From NCBI RefSeq assembly GCF_001428565.1, contig NZ_LMIA01000009.1, positions 24,130-88,129 on the forward strand: DNA of 64,000 bases. Reading direction: 5' to 3'. The notes beneath the pieces are model-generated. The model saw only the letters and a list, made by a program, of their open reading frames with translations. It was not told the origin of the DNA and ran no database searches. Below, in pieces: positions 9,355 through 20,681 of the stretch. Positions within the stretch are counted from its first letter, which is position 1. Every line of letters starts with the position of its first letter. The stretch comes from Nocardioides sp. Root190. Lineage in GTDB: Bacteria; Actinomycetota; Actinomycetes; Propionibacteriales; Nocardioidaceae. The position numbers were made by a program, and so were the translations under genes.

Positions 9355-10543
9355 CCGACCACGACCCCGCCCTGGTGAGCAGGACCCCGATCACCCCGGC
9401 GGCCCTGACCGCCCGCCCGCTGCTGTTCGCCTCCGGCCAGGACGCGTACGTCGCCAGTCGGATCGTCCGGACCCTCCAGACCCCTGACGGGGCCGATCCT
9501 GCGTGGGCCGAGGACGTCATCGCTGCGCTGGAGCCGGGGGAGCGGGCCATGTGTGCGCTGTCCTTCGCCTCGGGTGCGCCCGGCATCGCGCACCGCGTGA
9601 TCGGCGCCGAGCGCGCACTGCTCCGCCCGGAGCAGGACCTGACGATCGAGCGGCACTACGACGTGACCGCCTTCCCGACCGCCACTGAGTACGCCGCCAT
9701 GGTCGAGGTCGCCCTGGCGAAGATCGCCGACGGCTCGCTCCACAAGGTCGTGCTCGGCCGCTGCCTCGACGTCGTGAGCACGCCGGCCCTGGTGCCGGCC
9801 GAGATCATCGACCGACTCCTGACGACCCGTCCGGGTCGCTACGTGTTCAGTCTCCCGCTGGTCCCGGGCGACGACGCCAACGAGGACGGCCTCCCGCTCG
9901 ACGGCGCGATCCTTGTCGGTGCCAGCCCGGAGCTGCTCGTGCGTCGCGACGGTCTCGAGATCGCCTGCACGCCGCTGGCGGGTTCGGTGCCCCGCTCCGA
10001 GGACCCCGCTGAGGACGCGCGTCGGGCTGCGGGTCTGCAGAACTCGGCCAAGGACCTCGCCGAGCACGCCTTCGTGGTGGAGGCCATCGTGCACGCGTTG
10101 AAGGACGTGTGCGTCGAGATCGAGTACCCCGCCACCCCGGAGCTGATGTCGACCGACACGGTCTGGCACCTCGCCACCCCCATCCACGCCCGGCTCGCCG
10201 ACGTCGCCGACGGCCCGAGTGCCCTGCGGCTGGCCCAGATCCTGCACCCGACCCCTGCGGTCGGCGGCGTTCCGACCGCGGCGGCCAACGCCGTGATCGC
10301 CGACCTCGAGGGAGACCTCCGCGACTGGTTCGCCGGCTGCGTGGGCTGGGTCGACGCCAACGGGGACGGCGAGTTCGCGGTGACGATCCGTGCTGCCGTG
10401 CTCGACGGCCCCAAGCTGCGCCTGTTCGCCGGGGCGGGCATCGTCGCCGGTTCCGACCCCGCCTCCGAGGTCCGTGAGACCGGCGCCAAGCTCGCCACGA
10501 TGGCCCGCGTCACCGGCTTCACCCCACCCGGGTCGGCCTCGGG

Positions 10544-10547
<4 letters not shown>
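9351..10547 (+). CDS. entC: Isochorismate synthase (EntC/DhbC type)
   Basis: 398 residues; converts chorismate to isochorismate, the first committed step to 2,3-DHB. Chorismate-utilising core motifs are visible: LHKVVLGRCLDV, ILVGASPELLVRRDG, IACTPLAGSVPR, HPTPAVGGVPTAAA and FAVTIRAAVLDG. GTG start overlapping the entA-like stop; the stop overlaps the next start (GTGA). A salicylate synthase would usually be longer, and the neighbouring dehydrogenase and isochorismatase point to DHB. Confidence 0.93.
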
Positions 10548-12214
<1,667 letters not shown>

Positions 12215-12215
12215 G

Positions 12216-13130
12216 ATGTCCCTGCCCCCGTCGATCGACTACGCCACCCCCGACCTGGCCGACTTCCCGGCCAGCCGTGCCGGCTGGGAGCTGTCGCCCG
12301 ACCGGGCAGCGGTGCTGGTGCACGACCTCCAGCTCTACTTCACGCGGCCCTACGCCCCGGACTGCGCTGCCTTCCTGCAGACCGTCCGGCGTACGGCGCA
12401 GATCCTGCGGGCAGCCCGCGGCGCGGGGATCCCGGTCTACTACACGGCCCAGCGGGGCAACCAGGACCAGCAGGCGCGCGGACTCCAGCGCGACCTCTGG
12501 GGGCCGGGCATGCAGGCGGTCCCCGAGCACACCGACATCATCGAGGCGGTCGCGCCGGCGCCGGGCGAGCGGGTCCTCGTCAAGCACCGCTACAGCGCCT
12601 TCGCGGGCAACGAGCTGGCAGCCGAGCTCGCCGCCCAGGGCCGCGACCAGCTCGTGATCACCGGCGTCTACGCCCACATCGGCATCGCGGCCACGGCCAT
12701 GGAGGCCTTCCAGCGCGAGGTCCACCCGTTCGTCGTCGGCGATGCGGTGGCGGACTTCGGTCCCGAGGAGCACGCCCTGGCGTTGCGCCAGATCGCCAGC
12801 TGCTGCGGGGTGGTCGTCGGCGCCGATGCCGTCGTGAGCGTCTTCGAGGCGGCCACGGTCGGGAGCCGCCGAGGCCCCGACACCGGAGTCGGCACAGGCA
12901 TCGACGACCTGGTCCGGGCCGAGCTGGTCCTCCACCTCGGCGAGGAGATGGCTGCCCTGACGTTCACGGACGCCGAGACCGACCTGTTCACGCTCGGCCT
13001 CGACTCCCTGCGTGCCTTCGAGGTCCTCGACGTGCTCGCCGATGCGGGTGTCGACGTCGACTTCGGTGCGTTCACCCGCCGACCGACGATCGGGTTCCTC
13101 CGCGAGCAGGCGCTCGCCGTCGCCCACTGA
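12216..13130 (+). CDS. entB: Isochorismatase with aryl carrier domain (EntB/DhbB type)
   Basis: 304 residues, bifunctional. Residues 1-210 form the isochorismatase domain with Asp37, Lys123 and Gly156 (VYAHIGI); the cysteine of ordinary hydrolases is absent, as in EntB/PhzD. Residues 225-304 are an aryl carrier protein whose phosphopantetheine Ser264 lies in LGLDSLRAF. It yields 2,3-dihydro-DHB and carries activated DHB to the synthetase. The start ATG at 12216 has GGAGAG upstream. It overlaps the NRPS start. Confidence 0.95.
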   Translation: MSLPPSIDYATPDLADFPASRAGWELSPDRAAVLVHDLQLYFTRPYAPDCAAFLQTVRRTAQILRAARGAGIPVYYTAQRGNQDQQARGLQRDLWGPGMQAVPEHTDIIEAVAPAPGERVLVKHRYSAFAGNELAAELAAQGRDQLVITGVYAHIGIAATAMEAFQREVHPFVVGDAVADFGPEEHALALRQIASCCGVVVGADAVVSVFEAATVGSRRGPDTGVGTGIDDLVRAELVLHLGEEMAALTFTDAETDLFTLGLDSLRAFEVLDVLADAGVDVDFGAFTRRPTIGFLREQALAVAH

Positions 13131-16100
13131 TGGTCGGGCCGACGCCCACGCCCGGCGAGGAGTGGCTGCCCCTCGCGGCTGCGCAGGAGGGACTGCTCTT
13201 CGCCCACCAGCTCGCGCCGGACAACCCCTGCTGCACGACCGCGGAGGTCGTCGAGCTGGTCGGGCCCATCGATGCCGGAGCGCTCCGCACGGCCCACGAG
13301 CGTGCCTACGCCGAGTTCGAGCAGGTCCGCGTCGAGCTGGCACTCACCCCCGAGGGACCCCGGCAGCGGGTGGGGCCTGCGCCCGCCGTACCCCTGCCGG
13401 TCGTGGACGTCGCCGACGACGCCGCCGCGCAGGCGTGGCTGGACGCCGACGTCGCGGTGCCGTTCACGCTGATCGGCGACCAGGCGACTGACCGGGCGGC
13501 TGCGGGGCTGGTCAGGTCGGCGCTGCTGAGGCTTCCGGACGGGCGCTGCTGGTGGTACCACGCGGCGCACCACGTGATCGCCGACGGTTTCGGTGCCCAG
13601 CAGCTGCTGCGCCGGATCGCCGCGCACCACGACGCCGTCCTCCTCGGTGAGGTGGCGTCGGCCGAGGAGATCGCCTCCCTCGCGGAGGTGGTGGCCGAGG
13701 ACCGCGCCCGCGACGACACAGCGGCCCTCGCTGCCTGGGACGCGCGACTGGCTGACCTGTCCACGCCCGCCGGCGCAGTCGCCCTCGCCGGCAGGCAGGC
13801 CGCCCCCGCGGCGCGCGCCCTGCGGGAGGTCGCCGTGCTCGACGAGGAGGTGCAGGCCGCGATCGTCCGGGGCGCGCGCCGGCTCGGGGTCGCCTGGCCC
13901 GACCTGGTCACCGCAGCCATCGGGGCCTACCTCGCACGGATGGCCGGGCTCCCGGCGACGCGGATCGGACTGCCGCTGATGAACCGTGCCCTGCCGGGCG
14001 TCGGGCAGCTCGCCGCGGCACGCACGGTGTGCACCGCGATGAACGTGCTGCCGGTGACGGTTCCCGCCGACGGATCCCTGGCCGACACCCTGCGGGCGAC
14101 ATCGGAGGAGCAGCGCGCCATCCGAGCCCACCCCTTCCTCCGGCAGGAGCGACTCCAGCGCAGCCTGGCCCGGTCCCGGCCCGGCACCCAGCTGTTCGGT
14201 GCTCAGCTCAACGTCATCCCGTTCGACCTCGAGCTGGCGCTGGGAGGAGTCCGCGGCACGATCCGCAACCTCACCGCCGGACCGGTCGAGGACATGACGA
14301 TCGGGCTGCGAGGCGCACCGGGGCGCGGCCGCGCCGTACGTCTCGAGATCGACGCCCACCCGCAGCTGTACGACGCCGGGGAGATCTCGGCGCACGCCGC
14401 GCGCCTCACCGCGTGGCTGGTGACCGTGGCCGGTGCGGACCCGGACAGCCGGATCGCGGACCTGCCGCTGGTCACACCGACCGAGCGGGCGGTGCTGGAA
14501 GGCTTCAACCGCACCGCCCGCGAGCACGTCCCGCACACGCTGGGCCGACGCTTCGTCGACCTGGCCCGGCTGATGCCGGACGCGCCGGCGCTGATCCACG
14601 GCGAGCAGACCCGCACCTACGGCGAGCTCCTGACCCGGGCCCGGCAGATCGCTGCCGGCCTCCGCGCCCGGGGTGTCGGTGTCGGCGACGTGGTGGGCGT
14701 CGCGCTGCCGCGCGGCCTCGGCCTCTACGAGACGGTCCACGCGGTGCAGCTCCTCGGTGCGGTCTACCTGCCGCTCGACCCCGACCTTCCCGCCCAGCGG
14801 ACCGCGATGATGCTCGAGGACGCCGAGGTGCGCGTGGTGGTCGACGACCCGGACGCCCTGGTGGAGCCGGTCGATCCGCAGGACACGAGCGTCCACGACG
14901 ACCCCTCGGGTGCGGCGTACCTCCTGTTCACCTCGGGCTCAACGGGTCGCCCCAAGGGCGTGCAGGTCGGCCACGCGGCGATCGACAACCGGCTGGCGTG
15001 GATGCAGCGGCACTTCGACCTCCGGCCGGGGGAGCGGGTCCTCCACAAGACGCCGATCTCCTTCGACGTCTCCGTGTGGGAGCTGTTCTGGCCGCTGCAG
15101 GTTGGTGGGTGTGTGGTGATTGCCGATCCGGGAGCCCACCGGGACCCCCGTCAGCTGGCCGACCTGGTCGTCGACGGCGGTGTCGACGTCCTGCACTTCG
15201 TTCCCTCGATGCTGCGGGCCTTCCTCGCGGACCGGGTCAGCCGGGAGCGGGTGCGCGGCGCGCAGGTGCGCGCCGTCGTCTGCAGCGGGGAAGCACTGAC
15301 GCCCGACCTCGTGGACGGGTGCGTGAGGTGGTTCGGCGTGACGCCGACCAATCTCTACGGTCCGACCGAGGCCGCGGTGGACGTCACCGTGTGGGAGTGT
15401 GCGGCCGACGACACCGGTCCGGTGCCGATCGGCCGGCCGATCGACAACACCACCTGCCACGTGCTCGACCCCGCGGGTCGTCCCGTCCCGATCGGTGTCG
15501 TCGGCGAGCTGTGGCTCGGCGGCGTCCAGCTGGCCGACTGCTACGTCGGCAGGCCGGACCTCACCGCCGAGCGGTTCGTCGAGCTCGACCTTCCCGGGGG
15601 CCGCCGGCGGCTGTACCGGACCGGAGACCTCGTCGCGTGGCGCACCGACGGAGCGCTGCGGTACCTCGGTCGCACGGACGACCAGGTCAAGGTCCGTGGG
15701 CAACGGATCGAGCTGGGCGAGATCGAGGCCGTCGTGGCCGGGACGGAGGGCGTCGCGGCCGTCGCCGCCGGAGTGGTCGACGGCCGCCTGGTCGTGTGGT
15801 TCGTCCCCGACGACGGTGTCGACGACCGCACGGGCGCGGAACGACTGCGCCGTCGCGCGGCCGAGCACCTGCCGGACTCGTGGCTGCCGAGCCACGTCCT
15901 GCCGGTCGACCAGATGCCCCTCGGCGCCAGTGGCAAGACCGACCGGGCGCGGCTGGCGCGGATCGCGCCGCTGACCCTGACCGACGCCGACGCCGAGGCT
16001 CCCGGCAGCCTGCTGGAGGAGCGGCTGTGCGTGCTGTTCGGGGAGGTGCTGGGAGTCGATCGGGTCGGCCCCGAGGCCGACTTCTTCGCCCACGGCGGTG

Positions 16101-17026
16101 ACTCCCTCGGCGTCCTGCGCCTCCTCGCCCGGATCGACGACGACCTCGGCTCCGAGGTCGGTCTCGCGACCGTCTTCGAGGCGCCCACACCGGCCGGGCT
16201 CGCCGCAGCGCTGACGAGCGGCGGCCCCGTGACCACCGGCCTCGAGCCGGTGCTGACCCTGCGCCGGGCGCGCGGCACCGACCGCGCCCCGCTCTTCCTG
16301 CTCCCGCCCGCCGGTGGGCTCGGCTGGTGCTACGCCGGGCTGCTCCGCTCGCTGCCGACCGACCAGGAGGTCCATGCCCTCCAGGTCCCGGGCATCGACG
16401 GCGGCACGCCCGTCCTCGACGCCGACCTCGTCGCGCTCGCGGCGCGTCAGCTCGCCGTGATCCGGGAACGCGTCGGTCGCGGCCGGTTCCACGTCGCGGG
16501 CTGGTCGCTCGGCGGGATGGCCGCCCACGCGGTCGCCGCCCTCGCCCGCAGTGAGGGCCAGGACGTCGGTGCCGTGCTGCTCATCGACGCCTACCCCTCC
16601 GACCAGTGGCAGCACCTCGCCACCCCCACCGAGGAGGAGGCTCTCCGCGGGATCCTGCGGCTGGGCGGAGTCGAGGGACTCCTGCCCGAGGGCACACCGA
16701 TCGACCGTGAGGTGGTGGCCCAGACGCTGCGGGCCGGGGGATCGGCGCTCGCGGAGCTCCCCCCGGAGGTGCTCACCGGGTGCATCGCCAGTGTCGTCGC
16801 CGCGTCGAGGCTGGTGCGGAGCTCGCAGCACCCGGTCCTGGACGGCGACGTCGACGTGGTGGTGGCCACCGCCCCGCGTGCGGAGACCTGGCTCGACGCG
16901 ACCGGCTGGTCGTCGTACACGAAGGGGGAGGTGCGCGCCCATCCCGTTGCCGCCGCCCACGGGGACCTCGTCCGGAGTCCGGGCGTCGAGGTGGTCGGCG
17001 CCACGCTCGCGTCCCTGCTGCAGTGA
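13130..17026 (+). CDS. entF: One-module NRPS, C-A-T-TE (EntF-like, serine-type A domain)
   Basis: 1298 residues. Condensation domain about 1-430 with HHVIADG at 147-153; adenylation about 455-960 with FTSGSTGRPKG from 600; carrier domain with Ser992 in HGGDSL; thioesterase with nucleophile Ser1126 in GWSLGG. By alignment of core motifs the A-domain pocket reads D-V-W-H-V-S-L-V-D-K, one change from the EntF serine code (F to V). The one-module layout with TE matches EntF and not the two-module DhbF, so the likely product is a cyclic or linear DHB-Ser oligomer. No MbtH-like protein or phosphopantetheinyl transferase is encoded nearby. Confidence 0.9.
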   Translation: MVGPTPTPGEEWLPLAAAQEGLLFAHQLAPDNPCCTTAEVVELVGPIDAGALRTAHERAYAEFEQVRVELALTPEGPRQRVGPAPAVPLPVVDVADDAAAQAWLDADVAVPFTLIGDQATDRAAAGLVRSALLRLPDGRCWWYHAAHHVIADGFGAQQLLRRIAAHHDAVLLGEVASAEEIASLAEVVAEDRARDDTAALAAWDARLADLSTPAGAVALAGRQAAPAARALREVAVLDEEVQAAIVRGARRLGVAWPDLVTAAIGAYLARMAGLPATRIGLPLMNRALPGVGQLAAARTVCTAMNVLPVTVPADGSLADTLRATSEEQRAIRAHPFLRQERLQRSLARSRPGTQLFGAQLNVIPFDLELALGGVRGTIRNLTAGPVEDMTIGLRGAPGRGRAVRLEIDAHPQLYDAGEISAHAARLTAWLVTVAGADPDSRIADLPLVTPTERAVLEGFNRTAREHVPHTLGRRFVDLARLMPDAPALIHGEQTRTYGELLTRARQIAAGLRARGVGVGDVVGVALPRGLGLYETVHAVQLLGAVYLPLDPDLPAQRTAMMLEDAEVRVVVDDPDALVEPVDPQDTSVHDDPSGAAYLLFTSGSTGRPKGVQVGHAAIDNRLAWMQRHFDLRPGERVLHKTPISFDVSVWELFWPLQVGGCVVIADPGAHRDPRQLADLVVDGGVDVLHFVPSMLRAFLADRVSRERVRGAQVRAVVCSGEALTPDLVDGCVRWFGVTPTNLYGPTEAAVDVTVWECAADDTGPVPIGRPIDNTTCHVLDPAGRPVPIGVVGELWLGGVQLADCYVGRPDLTAERFVELDLPGGRRRLYRTGDLVAWRTDGALRYLGRTDDQVKVRGQRIELGEIEAVVAGTEGVAAVAAGVVDGRLVVWFVPDDGVDDRTGAERLRRRAAEHLPDSWLPSHVLPVDQMPLGASGKTDRARLARIAPLTLTDADAEAPGSLLEERLCVLFGEVLGVDRVGPEADFFAHGGDSLGVLRLLARIDDDLGSEVGLATVFEAPTPAGLAAALTSGGPVTTGLEPVLTLRRARGTDRAPLFLLPPAGGLGWCYAGLLRSLPTDQEVHALQVPGIDGGTPVLDADLVALAARQLAVIRERVGRGRFHVAGWSLGGMAAHAVAALARSEGQDVGAVLLIDAYPSDQWQHLATPTEEEALRGILRLGGVEGLLPEGTPIDREVVAQTLRAGGSALAELPPEVLTGCIASVVAASRLVRSSQHPVLDGDVDVVVATAPRAETWLDATGWSSYTKGEVRAHPVAAAHGDLVRSPGVEVVGATLASLLQ

Positions 17027-17041
17027 TCGGTCGCGGATCCC

Positions 17042-17047
17042 TACACT
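17042..17047 (+). promoter_or_regulatory. Candidate -10 of the FCD regulator gene
   Basis: TACACT lies 6 nt before the GTG at 17054, with no ribosome site between. This fits a leaderless transcript that starts independently of the upstream NRPS operon. Confidence 0.4.
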
Positions 17048-17053
17048 TGCCCG

Positions 17054-17716
17054 GTGTCGATGGGAAGCGAGCGTGCGCGCGAGACGGTGCGACGGCTGCA
17101 GGCTGACATCACCTCGGGGCGCTGGCCGGTCAACGGCCGGATCCCCACCGAGGTCGAGCTCGCCCAGGAGCTGGGCGTCGGACGCAGCACGGTGCGCGAG
17201 GCCGTCCGCAGCCTGGCCCACCTCGGGATGCTCGAGCCGGCACCCGGACGCGGCACCTTCGTGCGCTCCCTCAATCCGGTGCGTGGCGTGGTGGCCGACT
17301 TCGCCGCGGACCACGCGTGGGAGGACATCCTCGACGTACGCCGGGCGTTGGAGATCGAGGCGGCCCAGCTCGCGTCAGTGCGGGCGGACGCCGACGGGGT
17401 CTCCCGCCTGCAGGCGGCCCACGAGGCCGACCTGGCCGGGACCGATGACGCCGAGCGCGGCCGGACGCCCGGGCAGTTCCACGCGGTGCTCGTCGACCTC
17501 GCGGGCAACCTGTTGCTCGCCGAGCTCTACTCGGGGCTGATGTCGGCACTGCGCCAGGGCATCGACCAGGGAGCATTGCGGATCGGTCAGGGGGCCGACC
17601 AGCGGCACGAGGAGCACGCCGGCCTGCTCGCCGCGATCCGCGACGGCGAGCGGGACGAGGCGGGCCGGCTGGCGGCCGCGCACGCGTGCCGGGACCTCAG
17701 CCTCACCGACGGCTGA
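17054..17716 (+). CDS. GntR-family regulator, FadR/FCD subfamily
   Basis: 220 residues. An N-terminal winged helix (about 8-75; RIPTEVELAQELGVGRSTVR is the recognition region) is followed by an all-helical FCD effector domain with metal-binding-type residues (DVRRALEIEAAQLA, FHAVLVDLAGN, RHEEHAGLLAAIR). FCD regulators normally sense small organic acids, so its place inside a siderophore locus is unusual. It may control uptake genes or an unrelated metabolite. GTG start at 17054; ATG at 17060 is possible. Confidence 0.85.
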   Translation: MSMGSERARETVRRLQADITSGRWPVNGRIPTEVELAQELGVGRSTVREAVRSLAHLGMLEPAPGRGTFVRSLNPVRGVVADFAADHAWEDILDVRRALEIEAAQLASVRADADGVSRLQAAHEADLAGTDDAERGRTPGQFHAVLVDLAGNLLLAELYSGLMSALRQGIDQGALRIGQGADQRHEEHAGLLAAIRDGERDEAGRLAAAHACRDLSLTDG

Positions 17717-17755
17717 TCTCGCCCGACCTCACCGCGGCACATCATCCGATGAATG

Positions 17756-17774
17756 TTAGGGTGTGCTTGGTTCG
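17756..17774 (+). promoter_or_regulatory. Weak iron-box-like sequence before the uptake genes
   Basis: TTAGGGTGTGCTTGGTTCG agrees with the IdeR consensus at 11 of 19 positions, mostly in the left half. It lies 46 nt upstream of the permease GTG. Its position supports it more than its sequence does. Confidence 0.35.
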
Positions 17775-17819
17775 CAGCGGTCCGACGGTGGTCCTGCACC
17801 CCGTTCCGGAAAGCCGAAT

Positions 17820-18845
17820 GTGTCGTCACCTGCCCCTGTCGAGCGCGCCGCCCAGCGGCGCCCGGCCCTTGCGCTCCTCGTCAGTCTGCTGGCTCTGGTC
17901 CTCGCGGTCCTGCTGAGCATCTCCTTCGGCTCCAACGACATCGCGCTGGACCGGGTCTGGCACCACCTGCTCCACCCCGACGGCAGCATCGAGTCCGGCG
18001 TCGTCCACGACCAGCGGGTTCCCCGCACCGTCGTCGCGGGCATCGTCGGTGCCGCGCTCGGCCTCGCGGGAGCGCTGATGCAGTCGCTGACCCGCAACCC
18101 GCTCGCCGACCCCGGGATCCTCGGGATCAACGCCGGGGCCACCCTCGCCGTGGTCGTCGCCGTCGCGGTCGCCGGGGTCTCCGGGATCTGGTTCTACCTC
18201 TGGTTTGCCTTCGCCGGCGCCGCGATCGCCGCCGTGTCGGTCTACGTGCTGGCCGGGACGGGACGCGCCCGGGCCAGTCCCGCGCGGCTGGCACTCGCCG
18301 GGATCGCCGTCAGCGCCGCCCTCACCGCGATCGTGCAGACGGTCATGCTGCTGGACCAGGTGGTCTTCAACGAGCTGCGTTTCTGGGTTGTCGGCTCCCT
18401 GCAGGGGCGCGGCTGGTCGGTACTGAGTGCCGTCGGACCGTTCCTGGCGATCGGCGTGCTGCTGGCGCTCCTGCTCGGGCCGGCACTCAACGCCCTGGCC
18501 CTCGGCGACGAGACGGCGCAGGGCCTCGGGGTCCGGATCGCCCGCGCCCGCGCCGGCGCCATGATCGCGGTCACCCTGCTGGCCGGTGCTGCCACGGCGG
18601 CGGTCGGACCGATCGGCTTCGTCGGCCTCGGCGTCCCGCTGATCGCCCGCGCCCTGGTCGGACCGGACCAGCGGTGGATCACCGGACTGTGCCTGCTGCT
18701 CGGACCGGCCTGGCTGATGTCGGCCGACACCCTCGCCCGGGTCGTGCTGCCCGAGGCCGAGATCGAGGTCGGCATCGTCGCCGCCCTGATCGGTGCCCCG
18801 GTCTTCGTCGTCATGGTGTCGCGCCGCAAGGTGGCGGCCCTGTGA
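17820..18845 (+). CDS. fepD: FecCD-family ferric-siderophore ABC permease 1
   Basis: 341 residues, nine to ten membrane helices. FecCD hallmarks: RVPRTVVAGIVGAALGLAGALMQ split around the first periplasmic turn, LADPGILGINAGA, and GPIGFVGLGVPLIARAL near the C-terminus. The GTG at 17820 is chosen because GGAAAG lies 6 nt before it; an upstream GTG at 17763 falls in the promoter region. It overlaps the second permease by 4 nt. Together they would import the ferric catecholate. The fepD name is by analogy. Confidence 0.9.
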   Translation: MSSPAPVERAAQRRPALALLVSLLALVLAVLLSISFGSNDIALDRVWHHLLHPDGSIESGVVHDQRVPRTVVAGIVGAALGLAGALMQSLTRNPLADPGILGINAGATLAVVVAVAVAGVSGIWFYLWFAFAGAAIAAVSVYVLAGTGRARASPARLALAGIAVSAALTAIVQTVMLLDQVVFNELRFWVVGSLQGRGWSVLSAVGPFLAIGVLLALLLGPALNALALGDETAQGLGVRIARARAGAMIAVTLLAGAATAAVGPIGFVGLGVPLIARALVGPDQRWITGLCLLLGPAWLMSADTLARVVLPEAEIEVGIVAALIGAPVFVVMVSRRKVAAL

Positions 18846-19876
18846 AGCACCTGCTGGTGGGTCGCGGCCCGGTGCTGCTCCGGATCCCGGCGCGGGCCGT
18901 GGTGGCGAGCACCGTCGTCGTCGTGGTGCTGCTCGTCGTCTCGACGTGCAGCCTGCTGATCGGCGACTACACGATGACGCTGGGAGACACGCTCGCCGCC
19001 GTGGTCGGTCGCGGCGACGACGGCCTCGGCATCTACTACGTCCAGGAGATGCGCGCCCCTCGTGTGACGGCGGCGATCCTGGTCGGCATCGCCCTGGGGG
19101 TGGCCGGCTCGATCTTCCAGAACGTCACGGGCAACCCGCTGGGCAGCCCCGACATCATCGGCTTCACGACCGGCGCCGCCACCGGCGCGCTCGTCCAGAT
19201 CCTGCTGCTGGGCGGTGACACGGACGCGGTCTCGCTGGGCGCCCTCGTCGGCGGCTTCGGTACGGCGGCCGTGGTGCTCGGCCTGACCCGCAGGTCCGGC
19301 CTGACCGGCAACCGGCTGGTCCTGGTCGGCATCGGGGTCGGTGCCGTGCTCGCCGCCGTCAACTCGTTGCTGATCGTGCGTGCCTCCCTGAGCGCCGCGC
19401 AGACCGCAGCGCAGTGGACTGCCGGCTCCCTCAACGCCGTGCTCTGGCCGCGCACGGTCCTGCTCGCGATCTTCGTGGCGCTGCTGCTCGTCCCGGCGGC
19501 GCTGCTGGCCCGCCCGCTCGGCATGCTCGCGCTCGGTGACGACCTCGCCTCAGGCGCCGGCGTCCGGGTCCGGCGGGTGCGCAACGGATCCGTGGTGGTG
19601 GCGGTGGCCCTCGTCTCGGTCGCGATCGCCGTCACCGGTCCACTGGCCTTCGTCGCGCTCGCGGCCCCCCAGGTGGCGCGGCGGCTCGGCGGTCTGGCCA
19701 CCCCGGGCATGGCGTCCTCGGGGCTGGTGGGCGCACTGCTCGTCGTCACCAGTGACCTGGTGGGTCAACAGCTCTTCGCCCCGACCGAGCTCGCGGTCGG
19801 CGTCGTGACCGGTGCGGTCGGCGGCATCTACCTGGTCCTGCTGCTGGCAGGGGAGTGGAGGAAGCAACATGGCTGA
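18842..19876 (+). CDS. fepG: FecCD-family ferric-siderophore ABC permease 2
   Basis: 344 residues from the GTG at 18842, which overlaps the previous stop. The family motifs RAPRVTAAILVGIALGVAGS, NPLGSPDIIGFTTGA and GPLAFVALAAPQVARRL are present. It pairs with the preceding permease to form the heterodimeric channel of a FepDGC-type importer. The 3' end overlaps the ATPase start and carries the ATPase's GGAGGAAG ribosome site. Confidence 0.9.
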   Translation: MKHLLVGRGPVLLRIPARAVVASTVVVVVLLVVSTCSLLIGDYTMTLGDTLAAVVGRGDDGLGIYYVQEMRAPRVTAAILVGIALGVAGSIFQNVTGNPLGSPDIIGFTTGAATGALVQILLLGGDTDAVSLGALVGGFGTAAVVLGLTRRSGLTGNRLVLVGIGVGAVLAAVNSLLIVRASLSAAQTAAQWTAGSLNAVLWPRTVLLAIFVALLLVPAALLARPLGMLALGDDLASGAGVRVRRVRNGSVVVAVALVSVAIAVTGPLAFVALAAPQVARRLGGLATPGMASSGLVGALLVVTSDLVGQQLFAPTELAVGVVTGAVGGIYLVLLLAGEWRKQHG

Positions 19877-20681
19877 GGTCCACGCCCGCCTGCGGGCAGA
19901 CGGCATCGCGGTCAGGTACGGCGACCGGTCGGTGATCGACGGGCTCGACGTACGGATCCCGGACCAGCAGATGACGGTGATCGTCGGCCCGAACGCCTGT
20001 GGGAAGTCCACCCTGCTGCGCGCGCTCGCCCGGCTGACCCCGGAGTCGGCCGGCACGGTCCTGCTCGACGACCGTCCCCTGTCCGCCTACGGCGCCAAGG
20101 AGCTGGCTCGCCAGCTCGGACTCCTGCCGCAGTCGCCGACCGTGCCCGACGGCCTGAGCGTGGCCGACCTGGTCGCCCGCGGCCGCTACCCGCACCAGAG
20201 CCTGCTGCGGCAGTGGTCGAGGGCCGACGAGGTCGCCGTCGCCTCGGCGATGGCCGCCGCTGACGTCGGCGAGCTCGCCGACCGTGACGTCAACGAGCTG
20301 TCCGGAGGTCAGCGGCAGCGGGTCTGGTTGGCCATGGTGCTGGCCCAGGAGACCGGGCTGCTGCTCCTCGACGAGCCGACGACCTACCTCGACATCGCCC
20401 ACCAGGTCGAGGTCCTCGAGCTCGCCCGCCGGCTCAGCAGGTCCGGGCGCACCGTGGTCACGGTGCTCCACGAGCTCAACCTCGCCTTCCGGTACGCCGA
20501 CCACCTGGTCGTCATGTCGAAGGGCGCGATCGTCGCCGAGGGCGACCCCCGGACCATCGTCACCGCCGAGCTGATCGAGTCCGTCTACGACCTCCCGTGC
20601 CAGATCCTCGAGGATCCGCTCAGCGGCACGCCCCTGGTGATCCCGGCGGTCGTGACCCATCGGTCAGGGCGGACCCCATGA
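19869..20681 (+). CDS. fepC: Ferric-siderophore ABC transporter ATPase
   Basis: 270 residues. Walker A GPNACGKST, Q-loop LGLLPQSPTVPDGL, signature LSGGQRQRVW, Walker B LLLLDEPTTYLDI and the H-loop in VLHELNLAFRY give a complete FepC-like ATPase. The start ATG at 19869 has GTGGAGGAAG upstream; in-frame upstream codons lie inside the permease. The stop overlaps the esterase start at ATGA. Confidence 0.93.
   Translation: MAEVHARLRADGIAVRYGDRSVIDGLDVRIPDQQMTVIVGPNACGKSTLLRALARLTPESAGTVLLDDRPLSAYGAKELARQLGLLPQSPTVPDGLSVADLVARGRYPHQSLLRQWSRADEVAVASAMAAADVGELADRDVNELSGGQRQRVWLAMVLAQETGLLLLDEPTTYLDIAHQVEVLELARRLSRSGRTVVTVLHELNLAFRYADHLVVMSKGAIVAEGDPRTIVTAELIESVYDLPCQILEDPLSGTPLVIPAVVTHRSGRTP

Noticed and set aside
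12668..14896. Minus-strand open frame of 742 codons
   Set aside because: Antisense of the NRPS and entB-like genes, same reasoning.
14939..17314. Minus-strand open frame of 791 codons
   Set aside because: Antisense of the NRPS gene; no recognisable motif and no ribosome site.
17763..17819. Longer N-terminus of the first FecCD permease
   Set aside because: Would put the start codon within the iron-box-like region and lacks a ribosome site, whereas GGAAAG precedes the GTG at 17820.
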